Shown: positions 10,901-23,376, counted from the first letter of the stretch. The stretch is DNA of 64,000 nt from Nipponacmea schrenckii (GCA_030562195.1 JAUJPP010000005.1:38427106-38491105), one strand, 5' to 3'. Made by a program: numbers and translations. Notes: generated by a model not told the origin, from the sequence alone.

Positions 10901-13900
10901 CCATATCTTTCAAGTTATTAGAATTGTCTTATTGCCATATCTTTCAAGTTAATAGAATTGTCCTTTTAATTTAGAATATTTGCCTATTGCTATAACTTTT
11001 GAGTCATCTTTTTTTTTTTCTTTTATAGCCACATTTAACACTGAAACTGGCAACGATGAGCCTATGATAGTTCTTGATCCAGTGTTTGAAACTCCTCAAC
11101 ACACACCAAATACAGCATCCTCTATGCCAGGGTTTAATATTGGGAGATACATCCTCAAGTTTCTGTCAATCTATATTGCCCCTGTTATAACTCATATCAA
11201 GGGAAAGTGGATCATTATTGGTAGGTACATTCAAATTGTTATAATTGTTAATAATGCCAGGTATGTCTTAATAAAGCTTAAAAAGTTCAGCAATGATTTT
11301 GGGCATACAGATCCATTTTAGTTGTTTTTTTGTTTAGATGTGGAGTATATATTGTCGTCACCAATGTCTGGCGGTCCTTAAATATTTGTTGCATAGATAA
11401 CTCTCCCTCAAACATGTACAACCTATAGAACTGTATTTGCCATCATAGTTTCAGTTTCAGATGGAAATTTAATACTGTTTCAAATTAACGAAACAACATG
11501 TCTTTGTGTTTATTTCAGGCATTCATTTGTGTATACTCATGACATCAATTGGGTTGTTATCGCAACTCCACCCGGCCTCTCATCCACCACAACTGTTTCA
11601 TCCAGATACTAATCTTCAACAACTGTTAGATCTCAAGGCTAATTTTAGTATCTTAGATAACCTGCGGTGTGATAAATGTTCTGGTCTCTACTTGGTAAGT
11701 ATGCTACATTCAATTAGTGATGTTTTGGGAAATTAAGATATGTTTAAAATTCAAACAAAATAACAAATTCAACTAAATTAATTGTCTGATAGTGTTTGGT
11801 CACTTGGTGGCAAATTGACTGTACCTTATTGTTGGGCAATTTAATTCTTGTTTTAACAGGTCATTTTCTCATTCTGATTGTTATAAAGCCTTTTCCTTTT
11901 TTTTCTTACAGAGCCGATATCCCTCCTCCAGACCTAAAGATACTCAGCCACAGCATAATCCCCTCCTACCTCCAATATTTCATCATGCCACATCACCACA
12001 GCAACCACAGACTTTACCACAAACTACCACAGAGGATAACACAGCTGTACCACATACCACTGCTAGCCCTACCACAACTACTGTAACCACAAAACCTACC
12101 ACTACCCTTAAAACAACCACTCAAAAAGGTCTTTAGAATTTCACACGATTAAAAAATGATGTGCTACTTGATTTTAATACGCCCACACATAAATGTGGGC
12201 GTATACTGTCTGTCTGTCTGTCTGTCTGTCTGGATTTTGACCAAATTTGGTGAGTGTGTTTGTTATAACCCAAGGAAGAAGCCTATTGAAAATCAGACCA
12301 ATCGAAAAATATTCAATGAGTTATTGCCCTTGTTTTTGAAAATTTGTTGTGAACACCATTAAGAGTGTGTTTCTTGATGGATTTTGATGAAATTTGGTGT
12401 GATTGCTTGTTATTACTTAAGGATGAAGCCTATTGAAAATCAGACAAATCGAAAAATAAATTGATGAGTTATTGCCCTTGTTCTTGAAAACACATTCATT
12501 TTGCGTTCAAAAATGTGTTGTGGACATGATAGAGAGATGGTTTCTGGATGGATTTTGACCAATTTTGGTGTGTGTGTTTGTAATCATCCAAGGATGAAGC
12601 CTTCTGCCTGCCTGTCTGTCTGTCTGTCCGTCTGTCTGTCCGTCTACCTGTCCACAATTGTTGTGAACACGATAGAGACCACATTTCTTGATGGATTTTA
12701 ATGAAACTTGGAATGAGTCTTTGTGACCCAAGGATGAAGCCTATCGAAAATGAAACCAATCGAAAAATATTTACTATGAGTTATTGCCCTTGTCCTAAAA
12801 TTCCTTGTTCTTGATGAAACTTGGTGTGAGTGTTTGTTATAACTCGAGGATAGACCCTATTGAAAATCAGACTAATCAAAAAATATTTATTGAGTTATTG
12901 CCCTTGTTCTTTAAAACGTGTTCACTTTATCAGCCTCTGATTCTTTGTAGAGTTGATAGAGATCTGGTTTCTTGATAGATTTTGACAAAGCATGATTTGA
13001 GCCTTTTGAATTATCCAAAGAAGAAACCGATTTCAAATTTAGCTTACCGAAAAATATTTACTTTGAGTTATTGACTTTGTCCAGAAATTTCTTGTGAATA
13101 CGATAGGAAGTTGTGTTTTGATGAAAGTTGGTGTATTTGTAACATCCTAAGGATGTACCCTATTGAAAGCCAGGTAAATCTAACATATCTAATAGAGATA
13201 TTGTTTAAAACGTGTTAAATTTTACAAGACATAGAGGGCTGGTTTCTTCATGAAATTTGATGAAACTTAGTATGAGCCTTTGATAAGACACACAAAGAAT
13301 ACTTTCAGTAAAGATTGTGCCTTATCCCTTGCTCAATTTTTTGTGAATGTTATTTTCTTTGTATGATATTGTGGTTTGCAAATATTGTGTATTCAATATG
13401 AGTAGCTTCCCTTGAAAGAAAATGGGGGTCTTTGAAATAATGAGAGTAGTTGAGTAAGTTATATCTATTGATTTATGGGCCATTCTATCACATTTAAACT
13501 TCAACAAATCACCAAGTAAGCCCAGGATTGACATTTTATCAGATCACTTGTAAAATATTGCATTTACTGATACCTCTTGTCTACCGCCCGAATAACTAAG
13601 GATGCCAATGGTGGGCATATTATGATGGGCCATAGCTATTTTCTGACAAAGATATAATTGTAGATCTGGTGACGATTCAATTAAATATTAGGTTGTAACA
13701 TTGCAATTTCATGGCAGTGGAAAAAGCATTTACTATTTAACAGTAGGCATTGGGTTATTAGTAGCTAAATCTGATGATAGATACATGGCTAGCATAGTTT
13801 CCCTTGCAGTTCTTATTAACTGAAAACAAAATGTCCCTGTTCTTATTTTTGTTTCAAAAATCCCGAGCTCACTCCAAAAATATATTAAATCTATTAAGCT

Positions 13901-16900
13901 TTCATGAAAACTTTCTTATGATTTTAGTCACAGTACATCATGAAATGCGACACCACCCCACACATAGACCAGTACAGCCTAGCCGTCCAAGGTGGAAACC
14001 TGTAGAAAGAGATACAGCTAAGCCTGTGAAAGAGGGTTTTAATGCCTGTAAAAATAATAGTTGTAATAATGTGAAAGATAGACCGAGAATTCAGTCTGGT
14101 ACAACAGTGTACGTTGTCTTTGGTATTAAAGAATTGGTGTTGCCTAAAGTTAGAACTGGTCACGTCATCAATGAAGATAAGGTGAATATAGCTATGCCTT
14201 TTTTGTATTATTAGAAACACAAATATCCAATTGAAAATGAAATTGTGCAACTTGAAGCTATGTAACCTGATCCATTAACTATTAGTAACTATTAATATGT
14301 TTCGCATGGATCATACATATACGGATATATACTCTCCACCGGTCAGCCTAATGTGAACATGAGATGTCATATTTGTTTTAAAACTTTGACTTGTTTAGTG
14401 GAGAACAAGGTTATAATGGCTGTGAAACTACAATCATGTTTGTTATTTCACCATTTGGTATGTCATCATGCCAAGTGTTTCAAGGAACATAAACAATTGG
14501 TTCTCCATGTTGCAGGGTACAGTAATGTATAATGATGAACTTCCAGAAGCTTTTAGTATGGACAATCTACAAACAGACAAGACAAAGAAAGTCCTGTCAG
14601 ATTTGTGTACAATCTGTCATCGAATATCTCAAAATCATCATCTGGTTCAGAATGGCAGTGCTCAATGTATTCCTGCTCGTAAGTTAATAGTTATTGTTTA
14701 CTGTGGATGAGCTAGGCAGGTTTAGCTTGTTAATTTACACAGGTCAAGATGGTTTACCCAACCAGTGATACAGATCTTGGTCATTTTTCTCTCTCTGTTA
14801 TTGGTCAAACTATAAAAATATTAGTTGTATCAGCAAATGAGACTTCTGTCAAAATCGGGATTTAAAGTTAATGAAAATCAATAAAAATCTCTCTTTTTAT
14901 GTATTTTTTTAAAATTTCAGAAGTACCGTATCAAATGAAGCATTTTCTAGAAATGATACCAGAATGTCGTAACTTACCAAAGAATTCAGAATTCTATCCA
15001 CATCAACACTTAGACCATGCCCTTGGTGGATTGAATGCTAATCGTACATTAAAATGGATTGCATTTGCTTTCGAATCGGTGAGTGGCCAATTTATAATCT
15101 AGGGGGAATTTTGCTTCCCAAAAAACTGTCTAGTAATGTAAATAAGAAAACTTGACAAAAAACATACAGATTTTTTATAATAACAGACACAAATTTGTTC
15201 CTGGTCTTAACAAGTCAAAGTTTTAAGAAGGCTTTTATACAAACCTTCCAATCACATTGAAAGGAAAGGAAATGGCTTTAAATCTGATTTGAAGATATTG
15301 TTGAAATATTATAGCCTTTACAAATTTGGACGAAGTGGTGTTTCAAAATGGTTGTGGACTAGGTATTTCAATTTAAGAACCATAAATAGTTTCATAGGGT
15401 GGATTGTATAAAATTATTTTGATCACCGTTTTGATATTTCCAATACATTACCTTTGTACGTTGCACTATGAACTTTTCAAATCACTTTAGTATTATTTTA
15501 TCCATTGTTATTTTCAGACCACATCTAAAGGAGATTCCTACTTCAAGGCCTATCAAAAATATTTAGAGTGGGATGAATTTATAGAAAAAATCAAAACTGA
15601 TATACTGGATGCAGACTCACCATTACGAGATATTTACCAGACCTCAGAGTTTTGGAAAAAGGTAAGATTTTATCTGGAAAATCAATTATTATTTTCAGAA
15701 AACACAATTATTCTTGTTAATTTTATACAGAAGAAAAATTATTCCAGTGTCAACAATTTTAGCTATTTGGACTTTCAAAAAGAGTTGACGAACATATCAA
15801 TGAGTTAAATAAATATAAGATATAAATCAATGCTATAGCAAGAAGATCTTATTAAATTCGTCTTGTAATGTTTTCAAGACAGGATTGACAGATTGAACTC
15901 AGAGCATCTCTTGAATCGATTCTTTTGTTAATGTATGTCTTGCTAATTTTCATTAATTCAATAAAACATCTACTTAAGCCTTAAATGTGTATTTATACTA
16001 TTGCACCTTTGATTTAAACTAGTTATACAGAGGCTAGGTGTCAATATTAATTATAAAGTCTAAATATTTACAGATTATGATTGTACTAGTAGCAGTATAT
16101 ATAATTCTTTTACAGAAATAAACATGATATAACTTAGATTGATTTAAGCTAATAATATCACAGTTAAGTGTCTTCTTCTCATTTCTTATGCAACCAAAAC
16201 CTAGTTTTCAATATTAAATTAAAGTCTGAATCTTTTACAGGTGATGATAGAAATAGTAGCAGTATACAGTGCTATATATGGTTTAGTTTTATCGCTAGTT
16301 ATCTGTATAATAGCCGTGGCTATATTTACAGGTCATATTTTTCTGTTGTTAATAGTGGCTTTAACAATCATTGGTAAGTAATATGGTTTGATATGATTTT
16401 ACAGTTTAAAAGTTGCAAATTTTGGATCGCATATCAGAAAGATATTGGTATTAAGGCCTTTATGATCAGGTCAGGGAGCGCGGTGACTCAGTGAGTGTTA
16501 TGCTTGCTCGCTCACCCGAGAATCCAGGGTTTAATCCAGGCAAAGGTCAAGGATGTCTGTGAGGGGTGACTTTAAAAAGCGTCTAGTCGTTCGGATGGGA
16601 CAATAAACCAAGTCCCCGTGTGCTACAGACTATGCATGTTAAAGATCCCTCTGCAGTTCTCGAAAAAAAAGAGTAGGATTATGTAGCTGTTCTGGCAATA
16701 TCTCCCTCATTGCTTCTACATAGCGTTGCCCGATTTTATTAGCCCATTTGTTTTTGTTATGATCCACATTAATTTTTATACGCCCACATGAAATGGGGGG
16801 CGTATATTGTCGTCACCCACATCCGTCCGTCCGTCCGTCCGTCCGTCCGTCCGTCCGTCCGTCCGTCCGTCCGTCCGTCCACAATTGCTTGTAAACACTC

Positions 16901-19900
16901 TACACGGTGTAATTCTTGACGGATTTAGATGAAACTTAATATGAGTGTTTATGATCACGCAAGGATGAACCCTATTGAAAATCAGCGAAATCGGAAAAAA
17001 ATTAGTATGAGTTTGTGCCCTTGTTCTTGAATGGCTCGTAAACACTCTACAAAGTGCAATTCTGACCGATTTTGATGAAACTTGGTGTGAGAGTATGTTA
17101 TAACTCAAGGATAAACCCTATCGAAAATCAGCGAAATCGAAAAACATTTAGTATGAGTTATTGCCCTTGTTCTTGAAAACGCGTTCAATTTTAGCTTGTA
17201 AACACTCTTGAGAGAACAATTTTTAATGGATTTTAATGAAACTTGGCCTGAGTATTTGTTATCACCCAAGGATGAAGCCTATTGAAAACCAGTCAAATCG
17301 AAAAAAAATTAATATCAGTTATTGCCCTTGTTTTTGAAAACGCGTTCAATTTTTAGCTTGTAAACACTCTACAAAGCACAGTTATTGACCGATTTTGACG
17401 AAACTTGCTGAAATTGTTTAATATCACCCAAGAATGAACCCTTTTGAAAATAGCACATATCGAAATATATTTAATAGGAATTATTGCCCTTGTTCTATAA
17501 AATGTGTTGGATTTTTCCCTTGTAAACACTCTACAAGTCACAATTCTTGAGCGATTTTGACATAACTTTGCATGAGTATTTCAAATCACTTAAGGATGAA
17601 CCCTGTTGAAATTTCAGTTAAATCAAAAAATATTTAGTATCAGTTATTGCCCTTGTGTTTGAAAACGCGTTCAATTTTAGCTTTTAAGCACTCTAGAAAG
17701 AACAATTCTTAATGGATTTTGATAAAACTTGGCTTGAGTATTTGTTTTTACCCAAGGATGAACCTTATTGAAAATCAAATAAATCGAAATATATTTAGTG
17801 TCAGTTATTGCCCTTGTGTTTGAAAACGGGTTTAACTTTTTGGCTAATAAACACTCTAGAAGGTACAATTCATGACCAATGTTGACAAAACTCACTGAAA
17901 TTGTTGGATATTGAAAGGGGATGAGCCTAATTAAAAATTTAAAAAATATCAAAATATATCTAATATGAATTATTGCCCTTGTTCTTTTAAACGCGTTCGA
18001 TTTTTGTCTCGTAAACACTCTACATGGCACAATTCTTGATGGATTTCGATGAAACTTGGTGTGAGAGTGTGTTATAACTCAAGGATGAACACTATTGAAA
18101 ATCAGCAAAATCGAAAAAATTTTTAGTATCAGTTATTGCCCTTGTGCTTGAAAACGCATTCAATTTTAGCTTGTAAACACTCTAGAAAGAACTATTCTTA
18201 ATGGATTTTGATTAACTTTGGCTTGAGTATTTGTTTTTACCCATGGATGAACCCTATTATAAATCAAATAAATAGAAATATATTTAGTGTCAGTTATAGC
18301 CCTTGTTCTTGAAAACGCGTTCAATTTGAGCTTGTAAACACTCTAGAAAGAACAATTTTTAATGGATTTTGATGTAACTTGGCTGGAGTATTTGTTGTCT
18401 CCCAAGGATGAACCCTATTGAAAATCGAAAAATATTTAGTACAAGTTATTGACCTTGTTTTTGAAAACGCGTTCAATTTAACTCGTAAACACTCTAGAAA
18501 GAACAATTTTGAATGGATTTTGATGAAACTTGGCTTTAGTATTTGTTTTCTCACAAGGATAAACCCTATTGAAAATCAGATAAATCGGAAAATATTTAGT
18601 GTCAGTTATTGCGCCTGTTTTCAAAAACGCTTTCAACTTTTGGCTTGTGAACACTCTAAACATTCCTTTTTGACAAACTCGCTGAAATTGTCAACCAAGG
18701 ATGAGCCTTATTAAGAATTAAAAATATCAAAATATTATTAAGGGTGAACCCTATTGCAAATCATAAAAATACCGAAAAATATTTAATGAGTTGTTATTAG
18801 GTACAATTCTTGACAGTTTTTAATGAAACTAGAGACCCTAGAAAAAAATAGGTTGGTAGGTTGAATAATTCATTCCACTTATTGTAACCTTACTGAAAAG
18901 TTTTTATTTGAAATAAATGCTGCCAGTGGGCGTATATTACCTTGCCTGGCAAGCTATTTTATAACATATGCAACGAAATCTCAAAAATCCTATTTAAATT
19001 TAAATATTTATTTTTCTGTTTACAGCAATGATATGTTGTGTGGTTGGAATATTTTATATGGCAGGATGGGAAATGGGAGCTATAGAGGCCATCTCACTGT
19101 CTATCTTGGTCGGTTCCTCTGTGGATTATTGTGTTCATCTGGTAGAAGGCTATATTATTGCAGGGAATACTGTTATAATGGAAGGAAGAGTAAGTATATG
19201 TCGTTTAGAAGGATCTGTCTGGTGTTTTTAACCTATAGTTAAACTTGTATTAACGGTCACTTGTCTGCAGCACCACCCTTCAATGAAAACCTACCAAAAT
19301 ACCCCCCCCCCCATACAACTACAGTTATCAACATCAGTGTTGAATTCAGACAACAGTTCACACTATGGTTGAAGTGTTCACCCCTTTCACATAGTGGAGA
19401 GTTGTCAAACAGACCGGTAGCAGCAATATATAAGATTTAGGGAAGGGAGGGGTCGATTCTTCGTGGATGGTACAAATTAAGGTAGCAACGATAACAGTTT
19501 TAAGATATCATGATTAATCGCGATATAAAAATGCAAATATCGCGATAAATTGTATTATCGTGATACTGGAAATAATATGTATAATATCGTGATATCAATG
19601 TTTTTATCTACATCAGGTTCATTGAGACTCCATATCTCCATGTAAAGCAGTATTCTTAGGAACTGTCAGATCAGATGTTTTGTCTCGGCAATAGCCAGTT
19701 TGGGTTTGAGTGACCATCAATTTCATAAAATTACCCATTGGTCAAATTTTCTATTAAGATTTGAACTAATTAAGGGATCGATATGAAAATATTCATGACA
19801 AATTGTTATCATATTATCTGATAAGTATATTTTTCATGGTATTGTATTTTATCGCGATAATGCGATAATTTGAGTTTTGAACGATATACGATATGATATT

Positions 19901-20500
19901 GATTTGGATAATCGCTCTATGGCGATTAATCATAATAATTATCGTTGCTACCTCAGTACAAATACTTTATTGAGAAATTGGGATTAAGGGAGGGGATTTA
20001 CTGGATATTTTTCTTCTGTTCCGATCTGAAATTAGAAAAAACAAATGCTTTTTAACAAATCCATACATCTTGATTAATTGGTTATCATTTAAATTAACGT
20101 TTTTCATTTTTTTTTGTCTTTGATTTTTCAGAAAAATAAAGAGTTACGAAAAGAAAGAACAATCTACGCACTGCGTCATATTGGTGTGGCCATAATTAGT
20201 AGCGCTATAACTACAATAATAGCGGCGATTCCGTTAACACAGACAGTTATTCAGCCTTTCAGTAAATTTGGTGATATTCTATTAATCAACACATCTATTT
20301 CTATATTGTTTACTATTACTTTATGTGCTCCATTGTTATCAACCTGTGCCCCTGCAAGATATAAAGCCTCTCTGAAAGCCATGTTTAAGGCCTTTATTGG
20401 TACATGTATTAGTATATGTGTTATTGTGCTTATTCTATATATTATTTCTAAAACTGCTTTTCCAGTTCCAGGTCCTAATGGAAATCCTATCTTCCCGTGA
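4985..20500 (+). CDS. DISP3: Dispatched homolog 3 (DISP3/PTCHD2-like), 16 coding exons, 1217 aa
   Basis: A multipass RND-superfamily membrane protein with a sterol-sensing domain. The vertebrate orthologue is an ER/vesicle protein tied to sterol handling and neural differentiation. The order is: cytosolic N-terminus (1-62), TM1 (about 63-84), first luminal loop with Cys residues and two furin-type sites (RLKR 126-129, RKKR 149-152), a sterol-sensing/RND block (about 345-520) with GIGVDD at 422-427, TM7 (about 624-645), a second loop with a Thr-rich linker (about 730-757), then TM8-12 with the second RND motif GSSVDYCVH (Asp about 1074). The runs VQVLYGG, SLMTYFF and VGSSVDYCVHLVEGY match vertebrate DISP3 rather than DISP1. 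The start is the ATG at 4985, ten bases after a splice acceptor; an in-frame ATG at 4952 lies in the presumed intron. All exon phases agree. The second loop is shorter than I recall in vertebrates. Confidence 0.95.
6835..7223 (+). repeat. 31-bp minisatellite ending in the exon-3 splice acceptor
   Basis: About 12 units of roughly 30-32 bp (caaatttgtatatttcag + taccaattactgt) fill the end of DISP3 intron 2. Most units contain TATTTCAG, a good 3' splice site. The last unit supplies the acceptor used for exon 3 (AG at 7222-7223). Confidence 0.9.
7508..7600 (+). repeat. Short tandem repeat, about 28 bp x 3
   Basis: Three imperfect units of 'gccaatag..ttggatcaaccagtatt' lie just after DISP3 exon 3. 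No function is seen. Confidence 0.6.
9114..10045 (+). repeat. 86-bp minisatellite in DISP3 intron 5
   Basis: Ten to eleven units of 86 bp (cccatgtaaaatgaagagtc .. gactgaatattagacaggat .. gtgtattgggcctaattct). Two older, more diverged units occur at about 7850-8000 in intron 3, which suggests a seed sequence that later expanded here. Confidence 0.9.
10366..10985 (+). repeat. 34-bp minisatellite in DISP3 intron 6
   Basis: About 18 imperfect units of 'ttgtcctattgccatatctt' + 'tcaagttaatagaa' run up to about 45 bp before exon 7. The polypyrimidine tract and AG of exon 7 (11027-11028) lie just outside the array. Confidence 0.9.
12170..13640 (+). mobile_element. CGCCCAC-headed repeat element in DISP3 intron 9
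   Basis: The head is a palindrome (tacgcccacacat-aa-atgtgggcgta, 12179-12205), followed by (GTCT)n and then tandem units of about 115-160 bp containing 'gagttattgcccttgttctt' and 'ttgatgaaacttggtgtgag'. A second (GTCT)n tract lies at 12604-12650. The tail near 13610 reads 'ggtgggcatattatgatggg'. The same layout occurs at 16.78-18.96 kb and, reversed, at 56.3-57.0 kb. No coding capacity is seen. The borders here are approximate. Confidence 0.7.
16041..16112 (+). pseudogene. Decayed duplicate of DISP3 exon 14 acceptor region
   Basis: The stretch 'caatattaattataaagtct..atttacag..atgatt..actagtagcagtata' aligns with the real acceptor and start of exon 14 at about 16210-16280 ('caatattaaattaaagtct..tttacag gtgatgatagaaatagtagcagtata'). 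It lies about 170 bp upstream in the same intron. It retains an AG and part of the coding match, but no donor or long frame follows. Confidence 0.6.
16476..16760 (+). mobile_element. tRNA-derived SINE with conserved central domain
   Basis: The head reads 'gcgcggtgactcagtgag', the B-box-like part reads 'ggtttaatccagg', and the body carries 'gcgtctagtcgttcggatgg', 'acaataaaccaag' and 'gtgtgctacagact'. The same body occurs at 39.5 kb and in pieces at 31.6, 32.1, 35.6, 53.5 and 60.9 kb. The copy lies in DISP3 intron 14. Confidence 0.75.
16770..18960 (+). mobile_element. CGCCCAC-headed element with about 162-bp tandem units
   Basis: The head is 'tatacgcccacat..ggggggcgtatattgtcgtc' at about 16778, followed by (GTCC)n at 16823-16880. 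About 11 tandem units follow, with 'ttattgcccttg' recurring at intervals near 162 bp, each including 'ttttgatgaaacttgg', 'caaggatgaaccctattgaa' and 'tgtaaacactct'. The tail near 18930 reads 'gtgggcgtatattaccttgcc'. It sits in DISP3 intron 14. The open frames within it are satellite translations, not genes. Confidence 0.75.
19470..19963. mobile_element. MITE with 8-bp target duplication (hAT-like)
   Basis: The element spans 19478-19955, 478 bp. Both ends read TRAGGTAGCAACGATAA inward and extend imperfectly to 'atgattaatcgc'. The 8-bp GTACAAAT is directly repeated at 19470-19477 and 19956-19963. Eight-base duplications are typical of hAT and some Merlin-type elements. It encodes no transposase. 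The interior is rich in 'atcgcgat'. It is inserted in DISP3 intron 15. Confidence 0.8.
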
Positions 20501-20940
20501 TTTTGTTTTATGTTAATTTTATGTCTATTGTGATAGAAAATGAGATTAGGTTATTGGAAACTAATGTCAAAAATATAAATGTCTTCTCCTCAACAGAACT
20601 GTGTAATAGACAATTATCGGACTGGGTTGACCTTCAGGCAAAACCATGATGATATTATATCTGGAGCATTTTTCTCCATTTCACAATAGGAATATTTTTG
20701 TGCTCAATATTTCATGTGCTTAAAATTTTGATTGTTTGAACTCATACCGTAACGCCTAACCATGGTTTTTACATGATTTTATTTTTAACTTATAAAAAAC
20801 AAAATATTTACTGTTACAAATTAAACAACGTTTAGTTCAAGCATTACAACTGTCGATTAAGGGGTGAAGCCTAGTTGCTATCTTAGGTCTTTTTATTTAA
20901 AGTTAACAAAATAGCCTACGCCTGTATATTCTCGAAACGA

Positions 20941-21498
20941 TCTTAGCGCAAGGATGTTCTAGGACAGAATCTTCTATAATCTTAGCGCAAGGATGTTCTA
21001 GGACAGAATCTTCTATAATCTTAGCGCAAGGATGTTCTAGGGCAGAATCTTCTATAATCTTAGCGCAAGGATGTTCTAGGACAGAATCTTCTATAATCTT
21101 AGCGCAAGGATGTTCTAGGGCAGAATCTTCTATAATCTTAGCGCAAGGATGTTCTAGGACAGAATCTTCTATAATCTTAGCGCAAGGATGTTCTAGGACA
21201 GAATCTTCTATAATCTTAGCGCAAGGATGTTCTAGGGCAGAATCTTCTATAATCTTAGCGCAAGGATGTTCTAGGACAGAATCTTCTATAATCTTAGCGC
21301 AAGGATGTTCTAGGACAGAATCTTCTATAATCTTAGCGCAAGGATGTTCTAGGACAGAATCTTCTATAATCTTAGCGCAAGGATGTTCTAGGGCAGAATC
21401 TTCTATAATCTTAGCGCAAGGATGTTCTAGGACAGAATCTTCTATAATCTTAGCGCAAGGATGTTCTAGGACAGAATCTTCTATAATCTTAGCGCAAG
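20941..21498 (+). repeat. Homogeneous 39-bp minisatellite 3' of DISP3
   Basis: Fourteen full units and one partial unit of 39 bp (aatcttagcgcaaggatgtt + ctaggacagaatcttctat). Units are nearly identical; the only regular variation is ggacag versus gggcag, in the order A A G A G A A G A A A G A A. The array begins about 440 bp after the stop codon and may lie within the 3' UTR. Confidence 0.95.
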
Positions 21499-23376
21499 TA
21501 TATCGTAAACACAGTTATGGAGGTTTCAGTACAGTACATCCTGGAAACACTGTTAGACGTGAAAACCCAAGGCCACCCTAGAAACAGTGTTTTAAGTTAA
21601 AACTTTGGATATCCTAGAAACAGTGTTCTAGTGCAGATTTTTCTAAAATCTAAAAGCTAGGATATCCTAGAATCCTACAAACAGCGTTAAAGTTAAAACC
21701 TAAGATAATCCAGAAACAGTGTTAAGAAGCTCTAACATAGTTTCTATGATGTCCTAAGGCTAAGATCTTTTGGAGAATACGTGCACAGAAATATTCCAGA
21801 AAAAAATGACACCTCAGAATTTCCAACAAACAGAACTAGATGAAAATACGGATAAGGTTTTAAATTTCAGTTATATAAGTTATCAGTAGTTTTTACTGTG
21901 TGTATATTAATATTGGTCCCATAATTTAATCTTTAGAGTTATATATAGTCCTAAATGATACTTTATTAATTTGTTAAAGTTCTTACTAAGAATAGGTACG
22001 TGCAGTTATACTTGACACGCATTGAATATATTTAAATGTAACTTAAAAGTTACAAACTTTATACGATTATTTAACTGAGCTTCATAGTGAACACATTTTG
22101 AAAACCAGATTGCTTTGTAAAAGCTATAAGTATTTAAATTAAGTGTAACTCACTGTTTTATGGCTAGACCACTTTTTTTAATAATTATTTTTTCTTGGAA
22201 AATCTGGAAGGCAAGGAGAAGAATCGTGAGAAAAAAAATCCAAATTAGTGTGAAAGGCATGAGAGAAAGCGATTGCCAGGATTGACCTAGATTTTCTTAC
22301 GTTTTTAATATTTATTTAATCAAAATAGCAGAGCTGCTTATCTGTTTTTTTTCTGGAAAATCGAGGTATGAGTATGATTAAAGGAAGAAAGTAAATAATT
22401 GGTCTAGCCTTAGTTATATAGAAAATCAAAACGATTTCACAGTGTTCAATATATCTGTGGTTATACTTCCCCTTTGAATAGATTATCAGGGTAATTTATA
22501 CAGGACTATAGTCTAATCTTTAAATACCATTAGAAGAAGCTAGAAGTTAGAAAATAATATAGGAATCACCATAAAGTTGTTTTAATTAAAAAGTTAACGG
22601 AAGGACTAGTATTTCCATAATAGTTTTTATTTCCGATGGAATGTAATTGACTGCAGACTGAAGACTTTATATCAAAATAAAGTCCAGATTATTGTAGAAG
22701 GTATAATCTATCTAAGAGATTTGTGCACCTCTGGGCCAGATTCAAAATATAAACGGTCACTGTTGGATTATATCAAATGTCTCTTAATCATGTTTTATGT
22801 ATAACACTGGTGTTTATCAAAAATCCAAACAAAATATTATCCTAGCCCTTTTCTAGAATAAAGTAAAACCTGTATACTGGAAGGAAATGTCACCGAAGTG
22901 AAACGTTTGTGTTTATACTGAGTATTTTTTACAAATATATAGTTAATTGGGTCTGTGAATTTTCTAGAAAAATGTTATCAGAACCTTAATTTACTATTCA
23001 AATATCTTTTAGATTTAACTTAAACAGATAACAGGTCGTGGGTTCTAATCATGGTCGGCATGTGAAAGTCCGATGAAATGTTCCATATTTTTCCACTGAA
23101 CAACCCTGTACAATGGGAACGGATAATCCGGAACTGATCAATGCCAAGATGTTTTGTTGGGGCCAGTAATAACTATAGACACTTGTTATTTCCTTCTTTT
23201 CTTCATATCTGATAACAACTAGAAACACTACTAGGAATGATTTCTTGAAACACATTTTGAACATTTTTAAACTGATTTTGTAGTTGTTCTTTTTTTTATT
23301 GTACATATGTATACTTTCTTTACAAGATGTTATATTTTTATAATATTGTAGGCATTTTGATTTGATACTTTTACAG
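21499..23376. other. 3' flank of DISP3, no gene recognised
   Basis: A degenerate repeat of 'atcctagaaacagtgtt' occurs four or five times between 21535 and 21725. AATAAA at 22677 and 22857 could end a long DISP3 3' UTR, but this cannot be decided from sequence. No other coding signal was found. Confidence 0.45.

Larger units (their letters stand above)
4975..20500 (+). other. DISP3: Exon map of the DISP3-like gene
   Basis: Coding exons, read from GT..AG borders with frame kept throughout: 4985-5891, 6267-6357, 7224-7495, 8097-8257, 8548-8687, 10149-10267, 11029-11220, 11519-11694, 11912-12128, 13934-14181, 14516-14678, 14921-15078, 15518-15661, 16241-16373, 19026-19189, 20132-20500 (stop TGA). 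They total 3654 coding bases. Exon 1 probably begins at 4975 with ten untranslated bases. The weakest border is the donor after 12128 (AAG|gtcttt), chosen because it alone gives the phase needed by the exon at 13934. Confidence 0.9.

Noticed and set aside
20941..21498. CRISPR-like regular repeats
   Set aside because: Contiguous tandem units without spacers in a eukaryotic genome; a minisatellite.
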